Shown one piece after another: positions 12,003-23,220 of a DNA stretch of 50,942 nt (position 1 is the stretch's first letter; every line of letters begins with the position of its first letter). Where the stretch lies: assembly GCA_014825775.1 (NCBI GenBank), contig MVAQ01000156.1:1-50942 (forward strand), in the 5' to 3' direction. The position numbers and the translations under genes were made by a program. The stretch comes from Krasilnikovozyma curviuscula (taxonomy: Eukaryota > Basidiomycota > Tremellomycetes > Cystofilobasidiales > Mrakiaceae). A model generated the notes under the pieces. It made no database searches, was not told the origin of the DNA, and saw only the letters and a program-made list of their open reading frames with translations.

Positions 12003-14101
12003 TTATCTTCCAGCCTCATCACCACCGTTCAACATATCGACATTTCCAACAGTCCTATTTTCTTGCTCATCTATGACAGAATCAACAGCAGCAGCAGCAA
12101 TTAAGGCGTCGATGGGTCCAGTATGCGCTTTGGAGTCATACTGATCCTGAAGCATCTGATCCAGCGCAGCATCGTCCAGATTAGGTGATTCGCCCTCTGC
12201 GGCTCCAGCTCCATTCGTAGTGGTAACGACAGCTACTGAGGCTGAGGCTATTAGACTTGTACCGTTCGAAGTTTCTGTTGCTTCCTCAACAGAGACGGTC
12301 TGGGTGGGTTGAAAAGCTGGTGGAGCCATTTCAAGGTCTGTTCCTTCTTTTTTGAAGGAAGACGGTGGTGGAAGACGGGGCGGGGTTTCTGGTGTCCATT
12401 TAGGGCCTGACGGATTCAGAGCGGGCATGAGGGCGGTTGAGTAGAGGATGAAGTTCAGCAGCTGGTTAAATACAGTCAGTGTTAGAAGAGGCTTATATTT
12501 TATCATGGAATCAAGGGTCGCTGACAATGAGAGGAAATCGTTCCTTGGCTTGATTGATGGTGACAGACGCTGAAGAACCGTCCATCCTGGGACGACCACA
12601 TAACCGAACATCGAATATTAGTAAGATGACAATGAGGTTTGGGACCATTCTGAAGTGATAAGAACTCACAAGGTCAAAAAGACTCTTCTCCCACCACTCT
12701 CCGTCAAATTCTCATCATTTGCAACAGCAACAACCTCTCTGATGATGCCTTCCTCCCACGACGCGGTGTTCCAATGGTCTGCATCCGCAGCGAGGAGTGG
12801 GTGCTTTGGCGACAACTGGGCAACAACAGCACTGTGGCCCTTCTTCATAGGTCGCCCAGCAATCTGCTCTACACCAGCCGTGCTTGCGTAGACTCCGGAT
12901 TGACGCCGACGAGGACCGCCGGTGGTCGTGCTTCCAGATCGACTCGATTTTCTGCTGAGAGAGGTTTTTGAGGGCGAGTAAGAGGTTCTTCGAGACGCTG
13001 TGTAGTAATCAAATATTTGACGAGGGAAAGAGGGGGTTCAGCTTTAGGCAGCGCAGCGGAGGGCAGGCCATCGATAGGGGGAACTCACGCTTTCGATCTC
13101 TTTCGTCTTCGTCCGCTGGGTCGTTCTCCTCTTCGCCTTCATCACCATCATCAATCATTGCTGCCATTGCCTTCAAGCTGAGATTCCGCTTCCTCTTTGA
13201 GCTGGAAGAGACCTCATCCTCCGTGATAGTAGTCGGTGACGATGAGTTACCAGCAGGGTCCACTTGAACACGCACTCGCTTGATCAGTCGTCGACCGGAC
13301 CAGGTATCTTCCCATCGCTCGCCTGGCTGGAGAGGACCGGTGTCAATCTCTGGTTCCGGGTGGGCCTGGAAGTTGTGCCAGAGAGTGGTGTCAGCACCGT
13401 GGAGATTGCGATGGGAAGACCAAGTGGACAATGAGAGTCCCAGATTGATCTAGAAAGAATTAGATTGTACCCGTTTAGAAGAGCTCCCCTCCTTTTTCCT
13501 CAATGTCTCTTCTGCATCTTTAGCAAGCGCAGTCTCTCTGTCATCGAAAAATAAAACCAATTGCATCGAAAGTCAGGACACTCAGGGCATCAATTACAAA
13601 CAAGAAGCACCGCTTAGTGTTAAAAGCAGACGTACCTTCCTCCTATACTCTTCCAGTACTCAGCGACAGCAGCCGTTGCGTTGGCGCTCTCCTTCTCTCT
13701 CAGCCAACTATTGTGGGAATGATCGAAAGCTTTCCTACATTTTCAATCCACCAAAAAAACAAGCAATAAATTAGCCTTGTTGACTCAGCCAGTTCCATTG
13801 AAGGCAATCAATGGAGATAGGGGCGTTGGCGAAAAGGGAAGAAAATAACCACTGACCACTTCACCCAAAAGCTCAGTTCGTCCGGCGCTTCGGTGAACGC
13901 GCCCATCTGGTGTCCGAAGATCTCCTCAATCTCATACTCCCCCTCCGGTTCGCTCTCTGCAGCCTCTTCTTTCACTGAGTCCTGCCCTCCTCCTCCTGCT
14001 TCGATCGGCGCAGCTGATGCCGAGTGGGAAGACGCGCGCTGGAGCTGCTCGAGTGCGAATTGTGAGGTCGTAGAAAGAATGATGTCGTTGAGTGTTGACA
14101 T
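12003..14101 (-). CDS. HP1-like chromodomain and chromo shadow domain protein
   Basis: Seven exons (14101..13857, 13734..13636, 13537..13471, 13449..13089, 12997..12670, 12586..12526, 12461..12003) give 539 aa. Residues about 55-115 form a chromodomain: EYEIEEIFGH, then FWVKWKAFDHSHNSW, with aromatic-cage candidates Tyr56, Trp82 and the Phe of KAF, where animal HP1 has Tyr. A basic/Ser-rich hinge follows, with an Arg/Lys/Ser stretch around residues 250-300. Residues about 338-402 resemble a chromo shadow domain: a trypsin-like beta pattern, then INQAKERFP and a hydrophobic helix. An acidic, Ala-rich tail completes the protein. The inferred role is binding H3K9-methylated nucleosomes and dimerising through the shadow domain. 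The shadow domain is diverged, so a chromodomain protein of another class is the main alternative. Confidence 0.75.
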
Positions 14102-14897
14102 GGTCGTGGTGATTGTGCTCGAGACAAGTGGGATTTGGTAAGTGAGTTTTATCGATGATGTGTGTCGGTGCGATGTGTGCTGGAAAACGAGTAGAACAAA
14201 CTCGGTATTTTTTAGGCATTGCTGGAATATCCCCAGTAACTGAAAAGGATACTAACCTTGTGATTATCGTGGGGTGTGGGGATACTTTAAGTAGAACAAG
14301 CGAGAAGCAGTCCTTTTTCTTGACAGTCGAGAGGCAGATGAAACGGCTCCTGCTAGCTTTTTGGGGAAACCAACTACAGCATAATCAGATCAAAACGAGA
14401 TGTTAGGGCCAAATAGAAGATGTTGGCTTACCCCGCTTATCCCGAGTTATAGCGAATCTACCGGCAATTCTAGCTGGCTCTGTCCTTTCGACCGGGAACA
14501 AGAGGTGGGACAAGCAACGAGACTCAATTAGACCCGGTCCATTCTTTTCAGAGTATCACAAGAGACATACGTGGACCTTTACTTATCACAAGTTTGTGGA
14601 CAGAATGTCAAAGGGCAAGAAGGGGCGATTTGGTCGAGAGGGAGGCGGGTATCGACATAAAAAAAAAGCGGGCGTGGAGAGCGTAGCAGGGAAGCGTGTG
14701 CCAGAAGGCGGTCAACCTTTCGCCTCACTGAAATTAAGCACTGTACCAGAACTCTCTAGAGATATAGAAATGAAAGTGATCGGCGTAGAAGGGGAGAAAA
14801 TTCAAAGGAGCTGAGACGGGCGAGCACACACGCGCTAATATCTTTCGAAAGAAGCCTTGCAAGAACGCACGAGAGATCACACGGGGGTGGAAAGTCT
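14102..14897. other. Intergenic region upstream of the HP1-like gene
   Basis: This 796-bp stretch lies between two minus-strand genes and should hold the HP1-like gene promoter and the 3' UTR of the kinase gene. I found no protein-like frame, tRNA or repeat. Confidence 0.5.
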
Positions 14898-16024
14898 TTA
14901 TCGGTCCCATTTCCCACTGTCGTGCGGTTGGAAAGTGCCCTGCCATGGACCCGTCGACGGGGGCGCACCAGGCGCAACATGGCCATCATCCGCCTCCACA
15001 GGGTTCCTCCCACCGGCCTGACCGCCACTCCCTCTCCATGTCGTCGCATCATCGCCAGCATTATTTGCAAATCCACCTCTGAATCCACCTCTTGCCATCC
15101 CTCCACCTCCAACGATCGTACCCATTCCTCGCCCTCCGAACCCTCGACCGCGACCTCTAACAGGCGCGCCTCCTGCTCGGGGTGCGAACTCCTCCGCTCT
15201 TCCTTCTAAGAACTCACTCCCATCAAGCCCCTCCTTTTGAGCCTTCTCCAGAACACTCAGCACGTCGTTCTTCGACCACTCCCAACCGTCGACCTGCAGC
15301 CCTCCAGCAGTGCACACCATCTGCTCCCTCTGCTGCTGCACCTCAAACGGCATCACCCATAGCCTGTCAAACCCCTCCTCCACCATTGGCTCTCGTAGTT
15401 CACCCGAAAATCTCTCTAGAACGCCCACAGCAAGTGAGGGAGAGCTGAGCGTTGGGTGGCCCGTCCTGTTCTCCAGCCGCTGACGGAGCACGGGCATCGG
15501 TACAGGTAGGTATATGCACACCGTCTTGACCATTGGCGATGCAGGCTGAGGAGTTGTGAGTGGAAAGGAAGGTTCTGGTGCTGGGGGGTGCGTGAACTGG
15601 TGGGCGATCCTCAGCCAGTGGGTGCGTTGGGAACGGTCGACGTTAGTGCGGTCAATGATGACGTTGAAACCCTGTAACCAGAGCATATAAGATGAAGATC
15701 TCGATCAGGGATTGAGACTGAAGGAGTGAGGGATGGGGCAATGTAAAAAGAAAGAAAGCATACCGCTCGAAGGGAATCCCAGCATTTTCGCTCGACCAGT
15801 CGACGGTCCCCAGACATATCGTCCTGATTGCATCTCACCCAGCCAGGTAGATGCCGTTCTATTGATTGAGCTAGGGTGGACTGGGACAAATGTAGAAAAA
15901 AAGGAGGAAGGATCCAGGTCAGCATTTTTAGAATTTTAATGAATGAGTGGGAACTTGTTACTTTGCCGCTCCCTACGAGCCCGACGAGGATGAGGATAAT
16001 CTGTTCCTTGGGATGCATCTCCAT
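14898..16024 (-). CDS. P-loop kinase (AAA_33/PNK-like) with RGG-rich region
   Basis: Three exons (16024..15962, 15880..15764, 15671..14898) give 317 aa. The Walker A motif GLVGSGKST is at residues 15-23, split by intron 1 after the catalytic Lys. CNQDDM follows as a likely second acidic motif, and VIIDRTNVDRSQR around residues 64-76 is characteristic of polynucleotide-kinase-like P-loop proteins that phosphorylate or modify nucleic-acid ends. From about residue 232 to 260 there is an Arg/Gly-rich RGG region, commonly RNA-binding, and the tail is disordered. No phosphatase domain is present, so this is kinase-like only. The first ATG in frame was used; a second Met lies two codons later. The substrate is not determined. 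Confidence 0.82.
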
Positions 16025-16147
16025 CTCAGCCAAGAAAAAAATGGAGATAAATTCGAGGTGAAAATGGGATCTTGATGGGTGCGAGCTAATCTTTTGAACG
16101 CCGCCCCTTCAGGTAGAAGTTGCCATCACCACCACGCCAGCGAGAAA
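16025..16147. promoter_or_regulatory. Compact bidirectional promoter
   Basis: Only 123 bp separate the start codons of the minus-strand P-loop kinase and the plus-strand carboxypeptidase, so both 5' UTRs and core promoters must share this interval. I see no convincing TATA box; an A-rich run lies near the kinase start. Confidence 0.5.
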
Positions 16148-18723
16148 ATGTCAGAAAAGACTTTACTTCCTTCAGCAACTGGCATCAAAGAATCAACGAA
16201 GAGTCCCTCAGCCACCAGAAAGGTTATCCAAGCGATTGCTCTTGCTGCCGTTGGTCTTGTTTACCTCTGGCCGACCTACTTCAAGAGGGAGGAATCGATT
16301 CTAGTGAGCTCAGGAGATGTTTGCTACCAGCCACCAGTGCTCTTTCCATCCCAGCATGCCACTACCCTGAGCACGCTCGAAGGTATCTACTCGACAGACG
16401 ACTTTCTTCTGCTTAGCGCTGAGCGCCTCGGAGCGGCCGTGCGTGTGGAGACAGAGTCATACGATGATGTGAGCCAGTTCCTCCCACTGTACCTTATCTT
16501 ACACCTCTTGTCTCACTGCACTACTGCATTATTCAAGTTTGGTCCCGTAGGCAGCGATCCACGTTGGGACAAGTTTGCGAACCTGCACGACGTCCTGCGC
16601 GATTCCTTTCCCGCTGTACACGCCCACCTTGAGCTGACACTCGTAAACACCTGGGCTATCGTCCTCGAGTGGAAGGGATTCGACGACACTCTGAAGCCTC
16701 TGCTACTCACCTCACACCAAGGTCTGTTTTGCTTTCTAAAGGTTTGACTGAGGGACGGAGGAGACCTGAATGAGGCGGCTACTGACCACCTTTGCGACTG
16801 GGCTGCCAGATGTCGTACCTGTTCTCCCATCAACAGTTGGTTCTTGGACTCACCCTCCTTACAGGTTTCGATCTATCTTTTTCTCACCATCTTGACCTCT
16901 ATGCGCTGACCCATCGTCTCTCCCCTGAACCAACTTCTCATTTCAACAGCGGCTACTTCGACGGCACCTACATCTGGGGACGAGGAAGTGTAAGTAGGGT
17001 TCTCCTCACCTTCATCTTGAGAAACCCAACAGAGACCTGTATTGAATAGTTGATGTCCTCAGTCCGATGCCAAAAGCAACCTTGTCGGCATTCTCTCCGC
17101 CGTTGAGTCCCTCCTCACCCACACGCCGTCGTTCAAGCCAAAACGCACCGTCGTACTAGCGTTCGGAATTGTGCGTACCCCTTTGTCTCTTTCCTCTCTC
17201 TGTCTCCCCTAATAATTTATCTGAAACCTCTGTTGAGCGCACAGGACGAGGAAGCATCGGGCAAGTTTGGGGCATCGTACATTGGTGAATACCTCGTCGA
17301 GCACTACGGCAGGAAAGCTTTTGGATTACTGGTCGATGAAGGGCTTGGGTATGTCGAGATGGACGGCGCGACGATCGCGCCTGTAGGTACTGGCGAGAAA
17401 GGTGCGATCAGATTTTTATCTCGCAGATCTGTTCCAGTGGTTCTAGTATACTGATCTTGGTTATGTTGATGTCAGGCTATATGGATGTTGCACTCAAAGT
17501 TGAGACACTTGGTGGTCACTCCTCTATCCCTCGTACTTCCTGTCCTGTTCCGCTTCTCGCTCTTATTGCTGATTTCGACCCCCTTCAATTTAGCTGAACA
17601 CACCTCAATCGGATTACTGTCACTCATGATTGCTGCTCTCGAGAAAAAACCTCATCCGGCAAGTTCCGCTACCTTGAATATCTCAACATAAGAGCTTTTG
17701 CATAATGTGCCCTAACCTTCATTACTACATAGGCAAACCTCACGCGTTCCTCTCCATTCTACGGTCAACTTCAATGCTCCGCTCTCTACTCGCCTCTGAT
17801 TCCCTCTTCCGAAGCCACCTTGATCCACAAATCGGCAACGTGTGATGGAGCGCTCAAGAAACTCAACGAAATCAAGAGTAAAGACAAGACTGTCGCACAT
17901 TTCATCAAGACGACTCAGGCGGTAGATATTATCCACGGAGGTGTCAAAGTAAATGCTTTGGTACGTTAGCTTTTCATGTTTTGGTTTGCCGTATGTGCAG
18001 AGGTATTTATGGCTCTGTTTTTCTCCTTTCAGCCTGAAACAGCAGAAGCAGTCATCAATCACCGAATTAACACCGCATCCTCCGTCTTTGAAACTCAAGA
18101 GCACATCATATCCGCCTTGATTCCCATCATTAGCTCCTTCAACCTAACATTCACCTCCTTCAACACTTCCATCCTCTCTGGCTGGCCTTCGGCGGGACAC
18201 GTCTCGATGAACACCGCATTTGGGAAGCCGCTGAAAGAGCCTTCAGCGCCGACCGTGACGGGTAAAGGGGTAAAAGCTTTTGAGGTGCTCGCCGGGACTA
18301 TTAAAGGCGTGCACATGACGAGAAAAGGCGCGAAGGATAAAGGCAAGGAGATTATTGTTTCCCCGGTGAGTACAATCTGCTCCTAGTTGAAATCTTCTGC
18401 CTTAATGAATTCCTTAAGAGATTTCTGATAATTTTGGGTATGGCAGGGTATGAGCAGTGGCAACACCGACGTGTACTGGTGGTTGAACACAACAGATCAA
18501 GCTTACAGGTCTGTACCTCACGCCTCACCTCGCCTTCGCCTTCCAACAACTGACAATTCATCTACAATTTCTTCTTGACAGATACAACCACTTGGGTCCC
18601 AACGCGTTGTACACTTGGTCTGGACTGCATTCTGTCAACGAAGCCTTAAGGGCAGACAGTTTTGTCGATCAGATCAGGTTTTACACCCACCTAATCCTCA
18701 ACTCCGATGAAACTGAGTATTGA
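16148..18723 (+). CDS. CPS1: M20 metallo-carboxypeptidase, CPS1-like, copy A
   Basis: Twelve exons (16148..16468, 16538..16721, 16810..16864, 16950..16989, 17063..17170, 17245..17401, 17476..17532, 17594..17658, 17733..17960, 18033..18365, 18447..18508, 18582..18723) give 583 aa. Yeast CPS1 is a vacuolar Gly-Xaa carboxypeptidase that releases amino acids from peptides and is delivered as a type II membrane precursor. Here a hydrophobic anchor lies near residues 30-45. The dizinc M20 ligands are visible: His167 of SHQDVVPV, bridging Asp202 of GRGSSDAK, the catalytic Glu238/Glu239 pair in DEEASG, Asp267 of LLVDEG and His540 of YNHLGP. An active enzyme is expected. The intron 17659..17732 starts with GC instead of GT. 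The start Met and anchor are supported by the paralogue at 41422..44055. Confidence 0.93.
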
Positions 18724-18861
18724 TAACAACAAAAGTAATATAGAAAAAAAAAGCATACGTAATGTAGAACTGGGGCTAAACAAGCATCTATCTATATTGT
18801 CATCTATCCTTATTGTCATATGTATTTATTGTATATATCTCCACCGTCTTGAGCAACAGCT

Positions 18862-19524
18862 CTAGACCATACAAACAGGTGCATCCGCTTTATCATCCAC
18901 ATCCAACGCAACTAAAATTGTTGAGACCATGTTATAACTAGCGATCGTGGTGGTGATCTCGACAATCTGCCTGTCTAACAACGATGGCTTGTTTTCGCTC
19001 GCCAACTCTTCTTCTAAAGCAAACCGGACGTGCTCAAACACTGGAGTGGGTACTTTGATGTTCTTGGTCATCGCATCTGTGTAGTTGAGCACAGCAAGTT
19101 GGAGGTAGGTAAATGGTGACGGAGAAGACAGGGAGCTCCCGCTAAGGTTAGGGCAGAGGACGGCACGTAGGTGGGTGTCGGTGAGACCTTCTTGACGGCC
19201 GTAGGGCTCGTGTTGGTCCCATTCAAACTTGGCTGAGTTGAGAACGGCAACTCTGAGGATCTGATTCGAAGGGATCTGTGAGACGCAAGCAAACTTGGGC
19301 CGCCACAAACTCACGAGTGGACTTACCATCAATTCTCTTATATCCCCTCTGACTGTATTTCTCTCCCTCAGACCACCCATGAACAGATTCCAGCCTTCTC
19401 CAATATCGTTGGAGTGCAGCAGAACCCCATCAAGTGGTAAAAGCTTGCCCCCTCGTCTCTCGATATACTGATCTGCGATCTCGTCTTCACCTGGTTGTGG
19501 AAGGCGATATGGAATGCGAGGCAT
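18862..19524 (-). CDS. Carboxymuconolactone decarboxylase-like protein
   Basis: Two exons (19524..19327, 19275..18862) give 203 aa. The 51-nt intron is in frame and stop-free, so its retention would only insert 17 residues. The family is recognised by the helix containing ILRVAVLNSAKFEWDQHEPY, by AVLNYTDAMT and by the late helix ITTTIASYNMVS. The paired cysteines of AhpD-type members are absent, so a peroxidase-like thiol activity is unlikely and a decarboxylase/isomerase-type or uncharacterised role is more probable. The gene converges on the carboxypeptidase with 138 bp between stops. Function beyond family assignment is unknown. Confidence 0.82.
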   Translation of the reverse strand: MPRIPYRLPQPGEDEIADQYIERRGGKLLPLDGVLLHSNDIGEGWNLFMGGLRERNTVRGDIRELMVSPLVSLWRPKFACVSQIPSNQILRVAVLNSAKFEWDQHEPYGRQEGLTDTHLRAVLCPNLSGSSLSSPSPFTYLQLAVLNYTDAMTKNIKVPTPVFEHVRFALEEELASENKPSLLDRQIVEITTTIASYNMVSTILVALDVDDKADAPVCMV

Positions 19525-20025
19525 TGTTTGGATGGGTAGAAAAGCTGAGAAGTAAGTTAAGAAGAGGTTGAAGAAACGTTTTAGGAAAAGGTGATGGTAG
19601 GTGGTTAAAGAGTAACAGGTGCAAAGCTCTTCGCCTACTCCTAAGATAGCGGAAGTTCTTTTGTAGTCTGCAGTAGATGTGGAGTCTAGCGCATCTCCTG
19701 GAATATTAGTCTAAAGGAGAAAAAAAGAGGCATTTCTTCATGCTCACATATATTCGAAGCGATGAGAGCGTACAGGCTAAGCATTTAGACTCAGTGCGGG
19801 GTACTACCCGCGAGACCTGGAGCATAGAGCTGATACGCTTCAGCACTAGTCAAACCGACGCTGAATGTGAACGAGAATTGAAGCTCAGAATTTTTAGAGC
19901 AATTCTTCTCTACTTCATTTGCGTCTCAACTCGAACAGCTGCAGTTACTAGGAGAGGAGTGACATCATGCGATGATCTCTAATTAGTTACGATATTACTT
20001 TTTAATGATCATCCGGCAAAATCTA
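19525..20025. other. Intergenic region upstream of the CMD-like gene
   Basis: This 501-bp stretch separates two minus-strand genes. It should include the promoter of the CMD-like gene and the 3' UTR of the TypA-like gene. An 80-codon plus-strand frame is present but looks like chance. Confidence 0.5.
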
Positions 20026-22697
20026 CTACTTTTTCCCCTTTACACCTAAGTTAGCTTTTCTCAATCTAAATGCCTTCGGTGTAACCTCGATCACCTCATC
20101 ATCCGCCATGTAAGCAATCATCTCTTCTAGAGACATGATTTTGGCTGGGATGACCTGAACCTTGTCATCAGAGCCGGCTGCCCGCATGTTGGTGAGTTGC
20201 TTCTTTCCAGTTGGGTTCACTGCCATGTCATGTTCTGTAGTACACTCTCCGATGACCATTCCGGGGTAGACTATTGGAAGTGAGATGGGGCAAGGTAGAA
20301 GTAATATCAGCACCACCTCTTTCAGACTTCTGCCGGGGAGGAGCGAACATACCTTTGTCACCATCAGTAATGAAAAAGGTACCTCTCTTCAAAAGGCCAG
20401 CAATAGCGTAAGCACTGGCATCACCCGAAGCCATCGAGGTGATAGCACCTTTTCTACCTGTATCGAGATCTCCTTTCCAAGGCTCGTAAGACTTAAAGAT
20501 GTGATTCAAGGTACTAAATAGTTGTCGAAACGTGAGCCGAGAAGTTTTCAAGGAGTAAGAAACAGAGACAGCTTACCCTTGACCGTGGACATCGTTCTTG
20601 AACTCGCCAGCCATATATCCCATAAGACCTCTAGCAGGCACATCCATCTCAATCTTGACATTTCCACCATCGATAGTCTCCATGTTGGTCAATTCACCCT
20701 TTCTCATCGTCAGCTTGTTGACAACAGTGCCAGCGTATTCTTCAGGAAGAAAAATGGAGCAGCTCTCAACGGGTTCCATCCTGACACCATCGACGACCTT
20801 GAAGACAGCTTTTGGTGCTCCCAGACAAATTTCGTAGCCTTCTCGACGGAGAGTTTCGAGGAGGATACCCAAGTGCAAGACACCACGTCCACGTACTTCG
20901 GTAGATTCTGAAGATGGACCAGGGAGGAGTTGGAGGGCAACATCGGTGAGGGATTCTTTGAGTAGTCGTTCTTTTATGTCTAGGGAGGTGAGCTTGGTTC
21001 CTTCTTTACCGGCACCTGGAGAATCGTTGGGCCCAATGACCATCGAGAGTGTTGGCGGATCGAGTGGGAGAGACTGCAAAAGGGGGAAACTCAGAACCTT
21101 ACACCCGACAATAGAAAAGAGGAAGCTTACTGGAAGTGGTTTGGGGCCATCTTCCCAACCCTTTTCAGCACACAGAGTCGCATTGACGCCGCCACCGACG
21201 ATTCCAGCAATACTAACAATCTCACCGGCTCCAGCCTCCTCCAACTCTACTCGTTCCAAACCCTCCCTCTTGAAGAGTTTTTTCACTTTGCCTTCACCAC
21301 ACTTCTTTCCATCCGGACCAATAGCAACCAGCGTCTGTCCCAACTTGATGGTACCACTCTCGATCTTTCCGAGCGCGAGATAGCCAACGTATTGATCCGC
21401 TTCAATCTGTACAGTCAACATCGAGAAAGGCTTGTTTCTGTCAAGTTTGGGAGGTGGGATATGGTCGATAATAAGGTCAAAAAGTGGTGTCATCCCAGTG
21501 TTGTCGGCATTCTCTGGTGCTGGGGAGGAGTTGGTGTTGTCGTTATCGGCGGACGGAGGTTTGGGGGGTGTAGTTTGAGCCCATCCTTGTTTAGCTGATG
21601 CATAGAGGAGAGGGTATTCCATTTGTTCGTCGGAAGCATTGAGTGACGCGAACAAGTCAAAGAGATCTGAGTCCACCTGGGCTGGTCTTGAGGAGGGTCG
21701 ATCGGCTTTGTTCATGACAACCAGAGGCCTAAGTAAATCACCATCACGGAGAAAAAATCAGCTTTCGCACCATATTCTGAGACGTTAAGATAACAAAAAA
21801 AGGTCTTTCACTCCTACTTACCTCAACCCCTGTTGCAGCGCCTTGTCTAACACAAATCGCGTCTGGGTCATTGGACCCTCTGTCGCATCAACCACTAATG
21901 CGACACCATCAACCATACCCATAATTCTCTCGACTTCACCTCCAAAATCAGCGTGGCCTGGGGTGTCAACAATGTTGATAAGATGCTCTTTGTACCAAAC
22001 ACTCGTTGACTTCGCCAGGATGGTGATACCTCGCTCTCGCTCAAGATCGTTGTGATCCATTGCACGGGTAACATATCCTGAGTCTGTGTTTGATTCTTTT
22101 GATTGACCGATGCCTAGCAGGACAAAGAACAGGATTCTTGTTTGAGTTCAAAACTTGGAACGTGCCGCGAGTGATTATTAGGTGTTACTGACCTGTTCCA
22201 GACATCATGACCTCCTCCTGAGCTGAGAGACGTTTCAGAGTACCACTCTGGCGAAGTAATTGATCTACCAGAGTCGTTTTACCATGATCGACTGTGCGGC
22301 AGCCACCGGAGAAGAAAAAAAAAGTTGTGGACAACCGACAACGGAAAAGAAACATATAGCAAAATCAGCTCCGGAATCGGTACCAAACACTGAAGATAGC
22401 ATAAAAAAACTCACCGTGTGCAATGACAGCAATGTTCCTAATCTTCTCTAATGGTACACACCTCGACTCGTCCTCTGCTAACCTCCTCAGTGAAATGGAG
22501 AAAGACCTGCTTTGACTCCTGCCCAATGAGCTAGCTACTGAAGAGCACTCGACAGCATTGCTTCGTCTAAGTGGTATCTGGGATGTGGAGGCTGATGGGG
22601 AGGTTGAGCAGCCAGTGAATGCTGCAGAAAACGATAGTGAGGAGGACGAAGGTGTGGAAGGCGTTCTTCGAACGGACTTCAAGCTGTTCCTGAGCAT
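20026..22697 (-). CDS. typA: TypA/BipA-family translational GTPase, probably mitochondrial
   Basis: Seven exons (22697..22415, 22291..22193, 22077..21822, 21728..21131, 21073..20577, 20513..20353, 20270..20026) give 712 aa. All GTPase motifs are present: G1 AHVDHGKTT (about residues 93-101), G2 ERGITI, G3 [16 protein letters not shown] and G4 NKAD. They are followed by the EF-Tu domain-2-like beta barrel, an EF-G-type domain and the TypA C-terminal domain ending in a Lys-rich tail. Bacterial TypA/BipA binds the ribosome and affects assembly or stress translation. The extra N-terminal 85 residues are Arg/Ser-rich, almost without acidic residues, and look like a mitochondrial presequence, so the inferred role is in mitochondrial ribosomes. 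An insertion rich in Asn/Pro/Ala near the end of the G domain is lineage-specific. Confidence 0.93.
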
Positions 22698-23099
22698 TCT
22701 GACGATGGATATCCAATGATAGTCAGCTTAGGACGTTCTCGCAGGCGTTAGTACTACTCACTGGGATATAATGGGAGATTTGGTTTGATTCTCATTCGCC
22801 ACGACCCACTTTAACTGGCGACCGAACCTTTATTAATTCAGTTTAATTCAGTAGCGGCTTGTCTACCAAAAACAATAGCATGTATCCCAGATGAGAAGCT
22901 AAAACTTTTACCAAGAGCCTGATTCAGAACCCAGAAAAATCTCATGTGCCAGGAACCTTCTCCAAGCGCGAAATGTAAACAACATTCTTCAATGGAGCAA
23001 AGTCTCGCGTAGCTTTCCTTTATTCTCTTGCTTGCGTACCTCTCTTTAATTTCTACAGAGTCAATACTGACTCCGAATTATCGAAGGAATAATTCGACG

Positions 23100-23220
23100 C
23101 ACAGCGGAGGCTTGGGGGGCTGGGGAACTCGTTACGTACATCTTCCTCTTGCCTCGTGAAATAAGGGCCACGTTTGACGGATTTTCTGTACCTGTAGGTG
23201 AGAATCAGGCAGGAGAACAG
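23100..23220 (-). pseudogene. Partial, frame-broken copy of RPS30 (exon 3 with flanking introns)
   Basis: Read on the minus strand, this segment aligns with the RPS30 gene from the end of its second coding intron through exon 3 into the next intron (about 25945..26065). It shares a 19-bp identical block, GGCAAGAGGAAGATGTACG, spanning the exon end and 5' splice site, as well as CTCCTGCCTG and CTACAG before the exon. One extra A inside the exon shifts the reading frame. Because intron sequence is included, it arose by DNA duplication and not by retroposition. The orientation is opposite to the intact gene 2.5 kb away. No exon 2 or exon 4 counterpart was found. Confidence 0.7.
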
